64,000 nucleotides of DNA from positions 199,688 through 263,687 of the forward strand of contig ML213523.1 in NCBI GenBank assembly GCA_004369045.1, given 5' to 3'. The notes below the pieces were generated by a model. The model was not told where the DNA came from. It saw only the letters and a program-made list of their open reading frames with translations, and searched no databases. Each line of letters opens with the position of its first letter. The stretch's first letter is position 1. This stretch comes from Heliocybe sulcata. Lineage: Eukaryota; Basidiomycota; Agaricomycetes; Gloeophyllales; Gloeophyllaceae. This document shows, piece by piece, positions 24,169 through 35,495 of the stretch. Made by a program: the position numbers and the translations under genes.

Positions 24169-26000
24169 TCAGGCCTGTCCACCAGAATCAGACTCGAGAC
24201 ACTCACCGAAACTCTTCTGCTCATTACACGAACACCTCCCCCTCGTCCACGCCTCGCCCCTCGGGCAGTGCGTGTACGGGTTATGCTCGTACCCAATCTC
24301 GCTGAAGAAGTGGATCTGGTCTTTACGCGAGAAGAGCGCGGCGGCGATGGAGTGGACGGGTGCGTCGCCCCAGCGCTGTCGAGTCGGCGTCAGCGCCGGA
24401 TTAATGGACAGCCGGGTGGAGGGAGACGCACCTCGTAATAAAACCCGCCCGTCTTATCCAGATACTCGAAGAACTTGGTGTAGGCTTCGCCTCTCCAGAA
24501 GTCCATGTCCGCGATCTCAAAGTTGGACCAGACTACAGCACAATCGCGGTCAGCGACCTGCGCGCACAATAATCAAATGAAGCAGGGGCACGGGACACTC
24601 ACAGTGACACAGGTTGTACCTCTCCCCGCCGTCCTCACTCAGATACCCCATCGCGTTCTCCGGGCTCAGGTACTGAGGGTTCTCCGCCACGAACGCCTTG
24701 ACCGTGTCCCACAGCGTCGGGATCGTCTTGTCGAACTCGTACATAGTGATCGTGAAGCCTGCACGGGACGCGAGTTAGCGACTCAGGCTGCGGATCAGAC
24801 AGGCGAGGATTGGCGAAGAAGACACGGACCATATGTCTTATTATGATCCCCCATGAACAAGAACGGGTCAAAATCGATCTCGCAATGGAAGTGCACGTCC
24901 GGCTCGACGCGCCAGTAGTAGCGGTACTGCTGGAGGAGCTCGTGGTGGTAGAAGAACTGCAGCGCGTTCGTCAGTACGGCAAGACCCCGAGTGAGGTAAG
25001 AGCGGCGACGCACCCCCGAGTTGAAGCGACACATGTTCCGATAGCTCAGGCTACCACCATAGATGACGCCCTCCTCCTCCATCTTCTTGCGCCCGGCCGT
25101 CGCTTTCTCCTCGTCGATCCAGGCGGGCTGGAACCAGTGCTCGCGTGGGACCTTCCCAAAGGACACGGGTGCTGTCGTCAATACCGAGATGCGTCTGAAC
25201 CAATCCCATTTATGTCAGCGTATCGCCCTCAATGAATTCACCGCGGACACGCTTACTTTTTGAACTCCTCGCTAAACTCGTCCTCGTTCAGAAATACCCA
25301 CGGATACCCGAACTTCCTGTTGAACCGGTCCTCGACCTCGCGCACGCTGCGCACTGCGCCGTCAATGTCCGAGTTCCTTGCAAGCATCAGCATGGTCGCG
25401 TTCGCCTTGCGCGTCAGGAGGTGGCCGTTGTTGTGGTTGGAGACATTGAGGTACTCGGGAAGGATGTCTTCGTAGTACTCGGAAGGTACGGTCGGTCGGG
25501 CTTGTGATGACCCAAGGATGTGCGAGAGGGAGGTAGCATCAGAGTAGCCGCTGTGGGTAAAGCTGAGGATTGAGTGGAGGGCGAACTAGGTACATTGTCT
25601 CGTCAGCAAATGTGGCCAAGGTATGGGGTTTTGGACGGTAGGACAGCAAGAGAAATGGCAAGCTGCAAAGTAAGCAAGGCCGTGCTCCAATGTGGCACCT
25701 AGAAGCTGCACCCGCCAGCATGGAGCATACTCCGCACCGCTATTTTTTCCGTGTAGATGATATTCGAGATGCAGGAGGGGAAAAATCCCGCATGTCTGCA
25801 AGAGCGCCACACGGTCAAAGGCAGGAACTCAGCTGCCAACATCCGATTCATACTGCGACGGTGGCCATATGGCTGTATCCTCTGAAGGCTTTTCCCGTCT
25901 CGACCATCTAGAAGCTGGGGAAAGAAACACTCACGATGACAACGAAAACGAGAAGAACGTAGCGCACGACTGGACGAGCAGTCAGAGTAGCAAGAGCCAT
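24169..26000 (-). CDS. GT15 alpha-1,2-mannosyltransferase (Kre2/Mnt1/Ktr family)
   Basis: The family adds alpha-1,2-mannose to N- and O-glycans from GDP-mannose in the Golgi and is a type II membrane protein. Exon 1 (26000-25935) encodes MALATLTARPVVRYVLLVFV and ends VI, a signal anchor. The next exon starts at 25585 after an unusually long intron and contains LLTRKANATMLMLARNSDID, VREVEDRFNRKFGYPWVFLN and EDEFSEEFKK. Downstream are VPREHWFQPAWIDEEKA, GGSLSYRNMCRFNSG, FFYHHELLQQYRYYWRVEPD, MYEFDKTIPTLWDTV, DMDFWRGEAYTKFFEYLDKT and [20 protein letters not shown]; these are the diagnostic GT15 blocks, including the YWRVEPDV metal/donor region. The tail is C-rich (HCPRGEAWTRGRCSCNEQ). The stop is at 24169. 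Length is close to 400 residues, normal for the family. Confidence 0.93.
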
Positions 26001-26816
26001 CCGAGGAGTCGAGGTTCGTTCCAACTTCATGCAGACGCTTTAGTTAAGCAGATGTACGCAGCTCGGAGTTATTTGGTGGGTGGAGTAATGCCAGGAATCA
26101 AGGGGCAGCGCGGGCGCTGTTGAGAAAATCAGGACCAGAGATTCGTCAGGCTATATCTGACGCTGTCCGTGACGAACTTTCAAAGGAATGGCGCCGTGAA
26201 TTGCGTAGAGAAGGAATAAGAGTAAAGCAGATGGCGCGCAGCAGGGCGAACAAGGGGTCCGAGTCGACCAGCTTTCGAGTTACGTCTTCGGTAGCTGCGG
26301 AGATATGAACGCTACGTCGTACGCGGTATCCGATAGTCGTAGGCGAGATCGTCGTCGCCGTCGTCGTCAACCCCGAACACGCACTTCCGCTTGCCTTGGA
26401 CATCGTATCCTATGACGGAATTATGTATATCTGCACAGCCACTCCATTCATCCTGCTTCCGACACGCGCTCCGCAGCCTTCCGCAGCACCCCGATCTGGG
26501 GTGCATATGTCGGAATTCGTATGTTTCTCCGCACTTGGGGTTAATTCTTGTTTATTCCCCACATTAATGGGACATATAGACACAATCCATCTGCACGGCC
26601 TTTTATCCTTTCTGTCCTTGAATTCGGTGTAATACGTCTCTCAAAGGCTCGATTGTCAGGCCACTGCGGGGTGCTCAACAAAGGATCAGTGCGTTCGGTT
26701 AGATGTGATCCACTCGGGGCAGTCGTCGCGTAGACAATAACATCATCATAAGCGTAAATTTGTTAATACAAATACATAATAAGTATGTCCGAGCGGATGT
26801 TTCCGCTCAAAGGGAG
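26001..26816. other. Intergenic DNA between GT15 and MFS transporter A
   Basis: The span includes the GT15 promoter and the 3' region of MFS A. Two small frames stand out: 26120-26308 (+), basic and helical (62 residues), and 26312-26506 (-), 64 residues, cysteine-containing with a very acidic stretch (GVDDDGDDDLAYDYRIP). Neither resembles a family I know and neither has strong support. Confidence 0.4.
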
Positions 26817-29419
26817 AAGCGCTCCTAAAGACATCGGTAAACATTCGATACTCGGACGCAGCGACGAGACAAACAAACACTTACCCTCAGGCTCCGCCCC
26901 TTCACCTGTAACGCAGGCACAGTGAGCAAGAACAGTGCCGTCACAATCCTACAATCACGCGAATCAGTCGTTAAAGCTCATCAAGCTCCGGAGTTGAGAC
27001 TCACGCAGCCTCGCATCCAAACGCCTGTAACGCCCCATGCTTTTCCGCCCATGGCACCTGGAAATAGGCCACACTAAATCCACCCAGCGTCCTCATCAGA
27101 TTAATCAGAGAACTAATCTCGCCGTGGTTTTTTGGGAAGCAATCATTGCAGTAGGAATCTGCATGCCATCACGCCGTCATCAATATCTATTCCAGCACCT
27201 TCAGAAGAAAGACCGAACTTACAGACTGCCACGGTATTAACCATAACCGCCACCTCTGCAATGCCCCACCCCATAACCAGCGCACCCGCCGACAGATGGT
27301 TCTGGACTGCTGCCCCGAGAACGACGAATCCGCAGATGTACAGCGGGATCGCAACGTAGCAAGCCCTAGGCAGAGACAGCGTCAGAGTCAAACGAAGCAC
27401 CAGTCCGACGTTTCGCAACTGACCATAACCGGCTCTCAGCCTCGAACACGCCCTTATTCCGGCGGATTGACCAGCTCTGTATCCAGTCATTCATATAGCG
27501 ACCCAAAATCTCGCCAATCAGAACTGCGACCTGGAATGGGCATTTAACAGAGGTTAGATCCCGCCCGGGAGAAGAGACATACAATCGGCGTCGCATATCC
27601 CGCAGCGACGGCATACTGACTCCACCCAAACCCAACAGGAGGCGGCGTACCGAGAAACACCGCCATCGTCACCTATGCATGCAACGTATCAGGTCTTACC
27701 TTCCCCGATCTTATTTGCACAGGCTTACATTGATCCCGATACTAAACCCAAACAACAGTGCCTGTCAAGCCCACACCTCAGCACCCTCTCATCCCACCTC
27801 AGTAAGGGGATAACGCACCTCGAACAACAATACACCCAACAGTTGCGGTCTCCAGAGCACATTCATGTGGCTCACGAGCCCACTCACAACACTAGGCCGG
27901 TACCTCGCCATCTTCAACCCCGTCAAACCGAGGAGCGTCTCGATGCGGTACCGCACACCTGTTGTCGGGCGCGAGGGCACGGGTTTGAATGATCGATCAT
28001 ATAGTCTATCGAGTGCATATGATGAATGAGGAGAGGGTGGAAAGAGAGAAAAAGGAGGGGACGCACGTTTCCTCGCCAAAAAACACGATACTCGCTACAA
28101 CGAGCACGCCATATATACACGCCGTGCCGTATGACCAGCGCCAGCTATTACAGAGTTTCTCTTCCTTCAGTCTGTGGGACAGGTGAGGCAAGGGACGAAC
28201 ACATACTTTGCGCGTGCAACGAGGAAGCCGAACAAGAAGGGCGAAATGAAGGGCGAGACGATGAAGCCCATGGTCCATATATTCAGCTGAACGGTAGAAG
28301 GGGTTAAGTGGGGGAAGGTACGAGGGAGGGAGGCAAGGGAACGTACCTTACGAGCTTGAAGGTGGAAGGGGTACATGTCTGTTACAACATAGAGACCCTT
28401 TCGGAAGATTAGCTTCAAATTCGGGTCTACCAGGACTAAGAGGATTGGCCGACTTACGGTTACTTGTGGGCATGTTCTGTATGATTATTTGAACAAACAG
28501 TCACTATGAAAGAAGATCCCAGACGTACGCGAAGAAAGCTGTCAGGCAACGCATTGCTGCGAATGTCTTGAGATTCGGCGCGAAGGTGCATCCGACGAGG
28601 AAGGCTAGGGCAAACACCTACACATTTCACATCAATATCTCTGATATAAGATGCGCACAATCGGATCATCTGACACACCTGGGACCAGAACAAGACAGGT
28701 AACCGTCCATATCGTCGCATCAGCATAACAGCAAAAATGCCGCCCCAGCCTGCTCAGCATAAGCGCGTTCAAACCAGATCGTCACGGTGACATAAGATCA
28801 TACTGACCTAGCAGGAAGATACTCCAGCTATCACGCAAGGACTCAGTATCCGGAGTCGGATTACAGAAAAGAAACCAAGACTCACTTGGACGTAAGATTA
28901 TTAATCACACCCGTTGTAGTCCCATACTGCTCTGACAAAGCGAAGACCGCGGCGATACCCACTCCAGAGTCAAAATCTGGTACGATAGCAGCCAGGGTGA
29001 TGAGAATAAGTTGGATGGTCTTCCGACGGTCACTCCACTATGAAGACCGTAAATTAGATATGGAAGAGTGAAAGAAGAGAGAAACGCGTACGTTCTGCGG
29101 GTCTTCAGGATCGTCTGTTGGCTGCGGCCATAACACCTTCGTGCCGTCCTTTGTTAGCTTCAGCTTTGAAGCAATGGCATCTCCAAATTCCATCCTTGCT
29201 TCCCTATCAAGCGAAATCAATACCGCAGAAATGAAAAACACCGATCCCTTTCAATACTCACTCTGGGTCCACAACAAGTCGCCCGGCCCTGTCCTCATAG
29301 CACGCCAACAAGTCAATCTCAGTCTCTGCATTCTCAAACTGGCTCTCCACCGCCTTCTCGTTCTCATTATAACTTGGGCTCGACCTGTCTTTCTCCATGG
29401 CCATGGCAGATGGATTCAT
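26817..29419 (-). CDS. MFS transporter A (12 TM, DHA1-like)
   Basis: A proton-driven facilitator of unknown substrate. The cytosolic N-terminus starts MNPSAMAMEKDRSS and leads to RAGRLVVDPEEARMEFGDAI and KVLWPQPTDDPEDPQNWSDR, the usual 'NP.NW...K' entry to helix 1. Transmembrane exons follow (TLAAIVPDFDSGVGIAAVFA, WSIFLLGWGGIFAVMLMRRY with the GRLPVLFWS loop, CTFAPNLKTFAAMRCLTAFF, NIWTMGFIVSPFISPFLFGF). The central loop holds EETLYDRSFKPVPSRPTTGV, and the second half has FGFSIGINVTMAVFLGTPPP, AVLIGEILGRYMNDWIQ and IPLYICGFVVLGAAVQNHLS. The final exon reads RERFSL with the stop at 26817. About eleven short introns interrupt it. Sequence and intron layout match MFS B at 38672-41441, so the two are paralogues in opposite orientation. 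Confidence 0.87.
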
Positions 29420-30007
29420 ACTTGGAGTCGACGAGATACGAGTCCAGGAGAACGCAGCAACCGACGCATCACCCCGCTTATGTACGAAATCACATTGTGG
29501 GGTAGACGGAGTCAGCCCTTGGCTCATTGGCTATCGGGCATTCTGATCTACCGCCCAGTCCACCTATTGGTTGGAATCTGCCAATGAAGCGGCTAGTACA
29601 AAAAGAGGTGGCCTCGAGACGCACCTGACCCTATCACCTGCTATACTGAGACCAGGTACGTATATGCGCGCCCACAACCAAGCCCGATCTTCTGAGTCTT
29701 CTTATTGGCTATCGAAGTTCGATGCAAGAATGATAATTGGTTCATCAGCATCGTCAGGACTATGCTACAACACAGTCATCTCTATAGAGGGTCGTCAAAA
29801 CATCATCAACATTGTACCCGCAGGACGGTAACTCATCCCAGTCCCATAAACCCAAGATCTTCGCATATTTTGTGCAGCGCAGGGCCGGGCCGCCAATGCT
29901 AAAACCAGATCGCGATCAGGAACCTACGCGATAAATCAATGTCGACTTCAACAGGAGATAGGAGCATAAATACCTGTCAGTACCAAACAGCCGACTCGAA
30001 CGAGCAA
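29420..30007. other. Intergenic DNA between MATE and MFS A
   Basis: This is the promoter side of MFS A and the 3' side of the MATE gene. The phrase attggctatcg occurs twice (near 29526 and 29705) and contains CCAAT-type cores on the minus strand. No gene is visible. Confidence 0.45.
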
Positions 30008-32489
30008 TCACGCATGCGATTGCATCGCCGGACTCGTTCCCTTGTCAGCAGCCAGTCTTGCTCTGACCTTCTCCACCTCCCTCTCCCAATCCGTGGTCAG
30101 ACACAGATATGCGCCCGTCGTCGCGACGTAGACGAGCGATACAGTCAAGCCGATCCACAGCCCTGTCAGTCCCATGTCGCGCTTGAACGCAAGCCAAAGT
30201 CCGAAGGGTATACCAACCAGGTAGTAGCCACTGCAAGAATAATGGTGTAAGGTTAGAGCGTGCTCTAATAACACCCGAATGAGAGGGTAAATGCTTCATC
30301 CAGTGCACTAACCTTAGGTTGAGCATCGCTCCTGTGAACTGCGGTGCATGTGAGCACCATATGACGATAAGCTATGACAAGGGTCGAGGGCGTACCTGCT
30401 TGCCCCTGGCACGGAGAATACCTCCTGTTGTTGCGCCCAGGCCGTCGAACACTTGGAAAAGAGCGACAAGAGGCAGAATCGACGCTACCAATTTGACTAC
30501 CTCTGGAAGTCAATGCAATCTGTCAACTGCTGTCGGCTACAGGAAGTAACAACATATGCACCAGGGTCGTTATTAAACAGGTACGCCCATGAGTTTCTAA
30601 AGACCATGAACATAGTGCTGCAGGAAACGTTAGGATGCGAGATCTTATATCGACTCCACTTTGCTCACCTGGCAATGCTGGCTATGGCAAAAGTTACTAG
30701 TAAAGACGAATTTGCGGCAATGCCAGCGCGCTTGGCATTCTCCTCTCCAAGGAGATTTCCAACCCTATTCGAGTGGAACTGGGTGGTAGTACCCCCACGA
30801 TAGGGCAAAGAGAACATACCTGACGGAAGTAGCTACACTGAGCGCAAAAGGGGCCTGGAATGTAGTCGAAGCCGAGACTAGCAGGACCGATTGCGTCGCC
30901 AAAGTTGCAGGACCGAGCCTGACCATGCAAGACCGATTGAGCTGCGATAGACGGCCATTTCATTCTCCACACTCACAAACTCGCAGCAACTGCCAAGTTG
31001 GAAGTTAGCGGACGATACACTGATACCGAGTATTTGCGACCTACGTCCGACCAATTCCCATGACCACCACTGAATGCTCTCGATGACTGAGATAGTATTT
31101 AACTTCGATACGTGGGACCCACCTCAGAGCACACCTGCGCAGCACCGGATAACCCAAGCTGCACCAGGATCCCAAGGCTCGTGAAACTACGCCTGGTAAT
31201 CGGATGCCACGCTGTACGGGGTACAAAGAATATCCCGTAAGCAACTGAAGCAATGGATATCAAGTTGAAGGAGATGGCAGTCGCGATCGGTGCACCAATG
31301 TAGCCAAGAGAAAAGGGTTTCGGGCCCCAAACTGCATACGACTCATGAATTGCGACGGGACGGACATCAAGAAGGCAAAACATACCCAGCAGGTAGTTCA
31401 ATAACGCGTTTATGGGCGCGACTACCATTATGATTCGTGTGGGTACAGTGAAGAGGCCCTGGGATTGGAAGTATCGTCTGTACGGATGAGTTCATGCACG
31501 AGATCAATAGTATATGCGAACGATACATACCGAGAGATACCGTTGAACGCATAGGCGGGCAGTCCGATCGCAGTCCATTTGAGGTATATACCGGCCAGGT
31601 GCGCAACCTCGGGTTCTTGTCTGAGCAGGAGCAATATTGATTCGGCGTTGAACCATATAGCAAGGATCGGCTGATACGGGGGTTAGCAAATCGATGGAAT
31701 AGAAAAGATAACATTCATACTATTAGACTCGCGGCTACTACGACGGCTAGGAGGCAGACACAAAGTCAGAATAGGACATAACCGTCCTTCTCGCGTACTA
31801 ACCCATACGCTGCGCCCATAAGCCGACTAGCTTTGGCTCCGAAGACGTCCATGCACTGGGCAACATAGTGTCCAGCGTACTGGCAAAGCCTTGAATGATC
31901 GACAGGCCGGTTACACTGGCAGTCATGGAGCCCAATGTAGCAGCAGCCAGTGCAGTGGTCGATAGATGCCCAATCGATATCACTGACGCAACCACGAGCG
32001 AATACTCTAATACATGGGATCTGGACAGCCAGATGAGCAAACGAGGAAGTTGCAGATCATGAAATTCACGGACCCAAAGACTGGTAGAGTGTACTTCACG
32101 AGGATCTTCACCTCCTCCCACACTCGCTCGGAAGGGGTTGTCTCCGAATCATGACCGGGCGAGTCTACTTCCTCTTCTATCCTAGGGACGAGCGGGTTCA
32201 GGAGAGGAGTATTCTCGGTCGGTACAGCGGCCGGGGACTTGTCCCTGGCGGTAATGGGGGCCATTGTCGGGTTCAGAGGTCGAATGAACGGCGCAGTGAG
32301 ACTGGTACGGCGCCCAGGTCGTTCTTCGCCTTCTTCAGCGTTGAGCAGCAACTCACTTTCCTCCCGGTCTTCTATCGCAGATTCCTCCCCCTCGTTTCTC
32401 TCGCTGTTGTGGCCGGCATAACGGGACAAAATAGCGTAGTCCGATGGCAACGACGATGGCGCCGCATAGTGGATATACGTCGCAGACAT
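30008..32489 (-). CDS. MATE-family multidrug/metabolite efflux transporter
   Basis: MATE proteins export organic cations and metabolites using proton or sodium gradients, at the plasma or vacuole membrane. The first about 130 residues are cytosolic and acidic (MSATYIHYAAPSSLPSDYAI, EESAIEDREESELLLNAEEG). The first membrane block is KILVKYTLPVFGSHVLEYSL followed by VVASVISIGHLSTTALAAAT and a TLDTMLPSAWTS segment, the MATE signature in TM1-3. Later blocks are WFNAESILLLLRQEPEVAHL, YLKWTAIGLPAYAFNGISR, RRYFQSQGLFTVPTRIIM, LGLSGAAQVCSEWWSWELVG, SVATSVRIGNLLGEENAKRA and VFDGLGATTGGILRARGKQF, repeated in the second half as the family requires. Twelve helices are expected. The stop is at 30008. It is divergent from the HDAC gene, sharing 190 bp. 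Confidence 0.93.
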
Positions 32490-32679
32490 GGCGTAGCGGT
32501 GGACGTTATCGCGGACGTCCGCCTCCTAGCATTTTGAGTCAAGATGTAGTCATAACTTGACTTATTACTGTGGGAATTCCGCGACCTGAATTATCACCGT
32601 GGGAATTACACAACACGTGTAAGGCCCGAGCCACACTTGTCTCGAGCCACATTGTCTTGAGCCACATTATCTGCGCAGC
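32490..32679. promoter_or_regulatory. Divergent MATE/HDAC promoter with two sets of short repeats
   Basis: The 190 bp contain ttattactgtgggaatt at 32562-32578 and its near copy ttatcaccgtgggaatt at 32591-32607. Next comes the palindrome acacgtgt at 32613-32620. A triple tandem repeat follows: cccgagccacacttgt (32625-32640), ctcgagccacattgt (32641-32655) and cttgagccacattat (32656-32670). These may be clustered binding sites for either gene. Confidence 0.6.
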
Positions 32680-34133
32680 ATGGGCCACAATTCACGTACG
32701 GCAAGAACTGTGGCCTACATCGCGTCTAAAGAACTTGCACAGGTGCGATATTCTTTCTATTTATCATGCTTGTACCTTAAATTCCCTCCCAGGTCAGCGC
32801 GCTCCTTCCGTCAAATAGAAAGCGCTCAATGATCATTCACTCACTCGCGAGCTCTCTCGGGCTACTCTCGAACGCACCGAACACCAGCGGAGAGATTCGC
32901 GTCGTCAAGCCTACACCAGCAAGCTACCAGGATCTGGCTGTGTACCATAGCAGAGACTACCTGGACTTTGTGCTGGATCCAAAGAACTCGCAAGGGCTGG
33001 AAGTCGCGGAAGCAGCAGAATACGGGTTGGAAGATGTTCGTATGCCATTTGGTCCTATGCAGTCATGCGTCTGAATCCTGTCCAGGATTGTCCACCCTTC
33101 TCTGGCCTTCCGCACTACATCCGGTACATCGCAGGCGCGAGTCTGACCGCCGTCCGAGAACTACGCGAAGGTCGCTCTCGCATCGCTGTCTGCTGGGACG
33201 GAGGAAGGTGCGGCTCATCACACTCCACCTATAGATCACCCTTGGTGCTGACGATACTGGACGTAGGTAGGCACCACGCCCAAAAGTCGAAAGCGGCCGG
33301 CTTCTGCTACGTCGCGGACTGCGTCCTCGCGATCCTATCGCTGCGCATACTCGTGCCAGATCCCGACAGTCCTGCCAAGATGAAGAAGCCCCGGGTGATG
33401 TACCTCGACCTGGACGTCCACTTCTCGGACGGCGTGTGCGCTGCTTTCCAGAGTTCGGGCAACAGTACGTTCCTGCACCTCTCGGTCCACCACGCTGCCC
33501 CTGGGTTCTTCCCGGTGTCCCCGCTTTCGACCCTCCCCACAGCGACCTCGGATCCCTTCCTCTTATCACTGCCTCTGCATCGCGGGGCGTCGAATGCAAC
33601 ATTCTATCGGGTATGGCTGAACGTGGTAGAGAAGGTGCGGGAGGCGTTTCAGCCGGACTACGTAGTCCTGCAATGCGGGGTGGATGGACTTGCTGGTGAC
33701 CCGACGGGTGCGTGGAACTGGGGTCTAGGAGGAGAAGGGGGGATGGGCTGGTGTGTCGGTAAGGCGCTGGAGTGGAATGTTCCTACTCTGCTATTGGGTG
33801 GAGGTATGATCCATTCCAGCCAGACTGCTTGTGTCTGACGAGGATACAGGCGGATACGACTCAGCGAACGCAGCTCGTGCCTACGCATATCTCACATCTA
33901 TCGCAGTAAGTTCTATTTCACTAACAACAGGCCATCTCAGACATTATTCCCAGCGCGGTGACCCCCTGCCTCTGGATACGCCGCTCTCTCACGAGCTGTA
34001 CGCGCCTTCCTTCGAGCTCGACGTCCCGCCCGGGACTATGCAAGACTTGAATACAGCTGAGTATCTGGACGAGGTCGAGAGGGTTTATTGGGGGGTCGTG
34101 GCGGCAATCCAGGAGAGCTGCTCGAGTTCATGA
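32680..34133 (+). CDS. Class I histone deacetylase, HDAC8-like
   Basis: The enzyme removes acetyl groups from lysines using a zinc ion. The start is MGHNSRTARTVAYIASKELA (exon 1 32680-32742), joined to VSALLPSNRKRSMIIHSLAS at 32793; this opening resembles HDAC8 rather than the Rpd3 type. Active-site blocks are GGRHHAQKSKAAGFCYVADC with the tandem histidines, YLDLDVHFSDGV supplying Asp and His zinc ligands, QCGVDGLAGD with the third ligand Asp, and GGGGYDSANAARAYAY with the catalytic Tyr. The usual 'HHGDG' reads HFSDG, a change next to the zinc ligands but not in them. The C-terminus needs an intron from about 33907 to 33956 to reach RGDPLPLDTPLSHELYAPSF and VYWGVVAAIQESCSSS, matching the family tail. 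Length is about 390 residues, fitting HDAC8-type enzymes. It looks functional. Confidence 0.9.
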
Positions 34134-34421
34134 GTGTAGGGAAGTACGAGATGTATTGCAAATCGACTATCGGATATTCTGGCAAATACTCGTCTAGTTC
34201 TCAATATCTGATGCTCCTCTGGAAGGCCTCTTGGAGATTTGCCTGGTTGCCATCACCCGCCTCAGTATCCACTGAAGATATTACCTGCCAGATGACGCCT
34301 TAGTGTAGTATTCGATGGCCGACCCCTGCTTCAAGGTCTGTCCTTCTGCCCTTGTTGCCTTTATCACCAAAGGTGGGAGCGCTCACAACTATTCTCGCAG
34401 TCGGCTTCTTTCGGTTGGAGC
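34134..34421. other. Spacer between HDAC and kinase relic
   Basis: Contains the HDAC 3' region. No gene or repeat is visible. Confidence 0.4.
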
Positions 34422-35015
34422 ATGCTGATGGTGGACTCACGCCCGAAGACGGGTCGCTTATGGATATCAGCGGTTACCGGGCTTGCGCCCGCGAACAGTG
34501 GTGGAACCGACCTTTTAGCGACTGTTAGCATCAGGACCGTTTCCGTGGCAAAAGCTGATGTCCAGGACGAGCCGTCGAAAGGCGTCGTGGATTCACCACC
34601 GCATACAACGTCGAGCCACACAAGCTGCTCGCCGATGCGAAGCCCAGCCATGCACCCAAACTTCACCACTGCCAGTTCGAGCCTAGTGTGGGATGTGATT
34701 CGTTGTGATGGCCTGCGCACGATACAGAGCCAGATGACTTCAGTCACCCTAGACACACTGGCTTCCTCCCGCGAGGCGGTCAAGCTCCTGCACGCCAACG
34801 TGTTCATACTCGGCGACTTCCGCGCTTCCAATACCCTCGTTGCGGACGACGAAGCCATCCTGGTCGACTCTGACTGGTGTGGCAAGGTGGGCCAGGCGCG
34901 GTACCCGAGTGATATCAACCTCGACAAGAACTGTATCTTGGCACCCGGGTGCGGGCTGATTGAGAAGAACCATGATGGGCATCTCTTCGAGGTTGAGTTC
35001 AGCCAGGAATTGTGA
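34422..35015 (+). pseudogene. Protein-kinase-like C-terminal fragment
   Basis: The last third of this frame resembles the lobe of fungal protein kinases of the kind abundant in mushrooms. SREAVKLLHANVFILGDFRA with SNTLV corresponds to the catalytic loop (usual form 'LH.ngxVhGDlRxxNilv'). AILVDSDWCGKVGQARYPSD with INLD corresponds to the 'DFDWCG..G..RYP..iN' block. The N-terminal lobe, including the ATP-binding part, is not present: the first 100 residues (LWISAVTGLAPANSGGTDLL and following) do not look like kinase. The stop falls soon after the GLIEKNHDGHLFEV block. I read it as a truncated relic; a short expressed protein cannot be excluded. It lies back to back with the malate dehydrogenase relic that follows. 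Confidence 0.65.
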
Positions 35016-35059
35016 CGGTTTGTTCGCTGCTTGTCCATGTAGTCGTCGTCGTCGCTAGC

Positions 35060-35495
35060 GTAGCATATCAACGCCGGCGAAGCTGGCAACACCAGCAGGG
35101 ACAACAATATGACTTCAATGCCCTCGAGAGTCTCATCGAACTTGTCGGCTGCAAAGCCCGTGACCTGAGGCAAATGTGATTAATGCACTTTGACTGCAAA
35201 CCCTAGTATTGCGAATTGAAATGCATGCAGACATCAACCACAACTTATGCTCACTACTCGGCCTAACCCTTCGTCCCGTCGCGTCTCCCACCATCCCGAC
35301 CATGCCTACGTCTACACCCCAAAGCCAACATATACGTACCTCGTTATCCGTATCAACATGGGTCACATCAGCAGCAACACCAGGTGCGCCGCGGATATCA
35401 GAGGTTCAGCGACGTGACTAGCGGGTCGAGCTTAAGCAAAAGCGAGAGCGGCTGCCCGAATCGTCCTCCGGCGTCGAGCCTTGGATTGTCGCGCA
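35060..35495 (-). pseudogene. Malate dehydrogenase relic, N-terminal part (copy 2)
   Basis: Read on the minus strand, the DNA from 35490 down matches copy 1 over the exon encoding [20 protein letters not shown] and DTDNEV, an intron-like stretch of about 175 bp (35339-35165, gtacgtatatg...cctcag), and VTGFAADKFDETLEGIEVIL. Long nucleotide runs are shared with copy 1, inside the intron as well (for example gacgcgacggga and gttaggccgagtag). The frame is broken in exon 1 (after LVTSLN) and the rest of the enzyme is absent. This copy keeps the more normal residues in exon 2 (GFAADK, LEGIEV), so the two decayed independently from a common source. Confidence 0.85.

Noticed and set aside
24810-25235. 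Plus-strand frame opposite the GT15 gene
   Set aside because: It is a complement frame of the well-supported mannosyltransferase exons.
25586-25810. A separate small gene in the GT15 intron
   Set aside because: The open frame there (MALLQTCGIFPLLHLEYHLH...) has no recognised relation and lies between strong splice signals.
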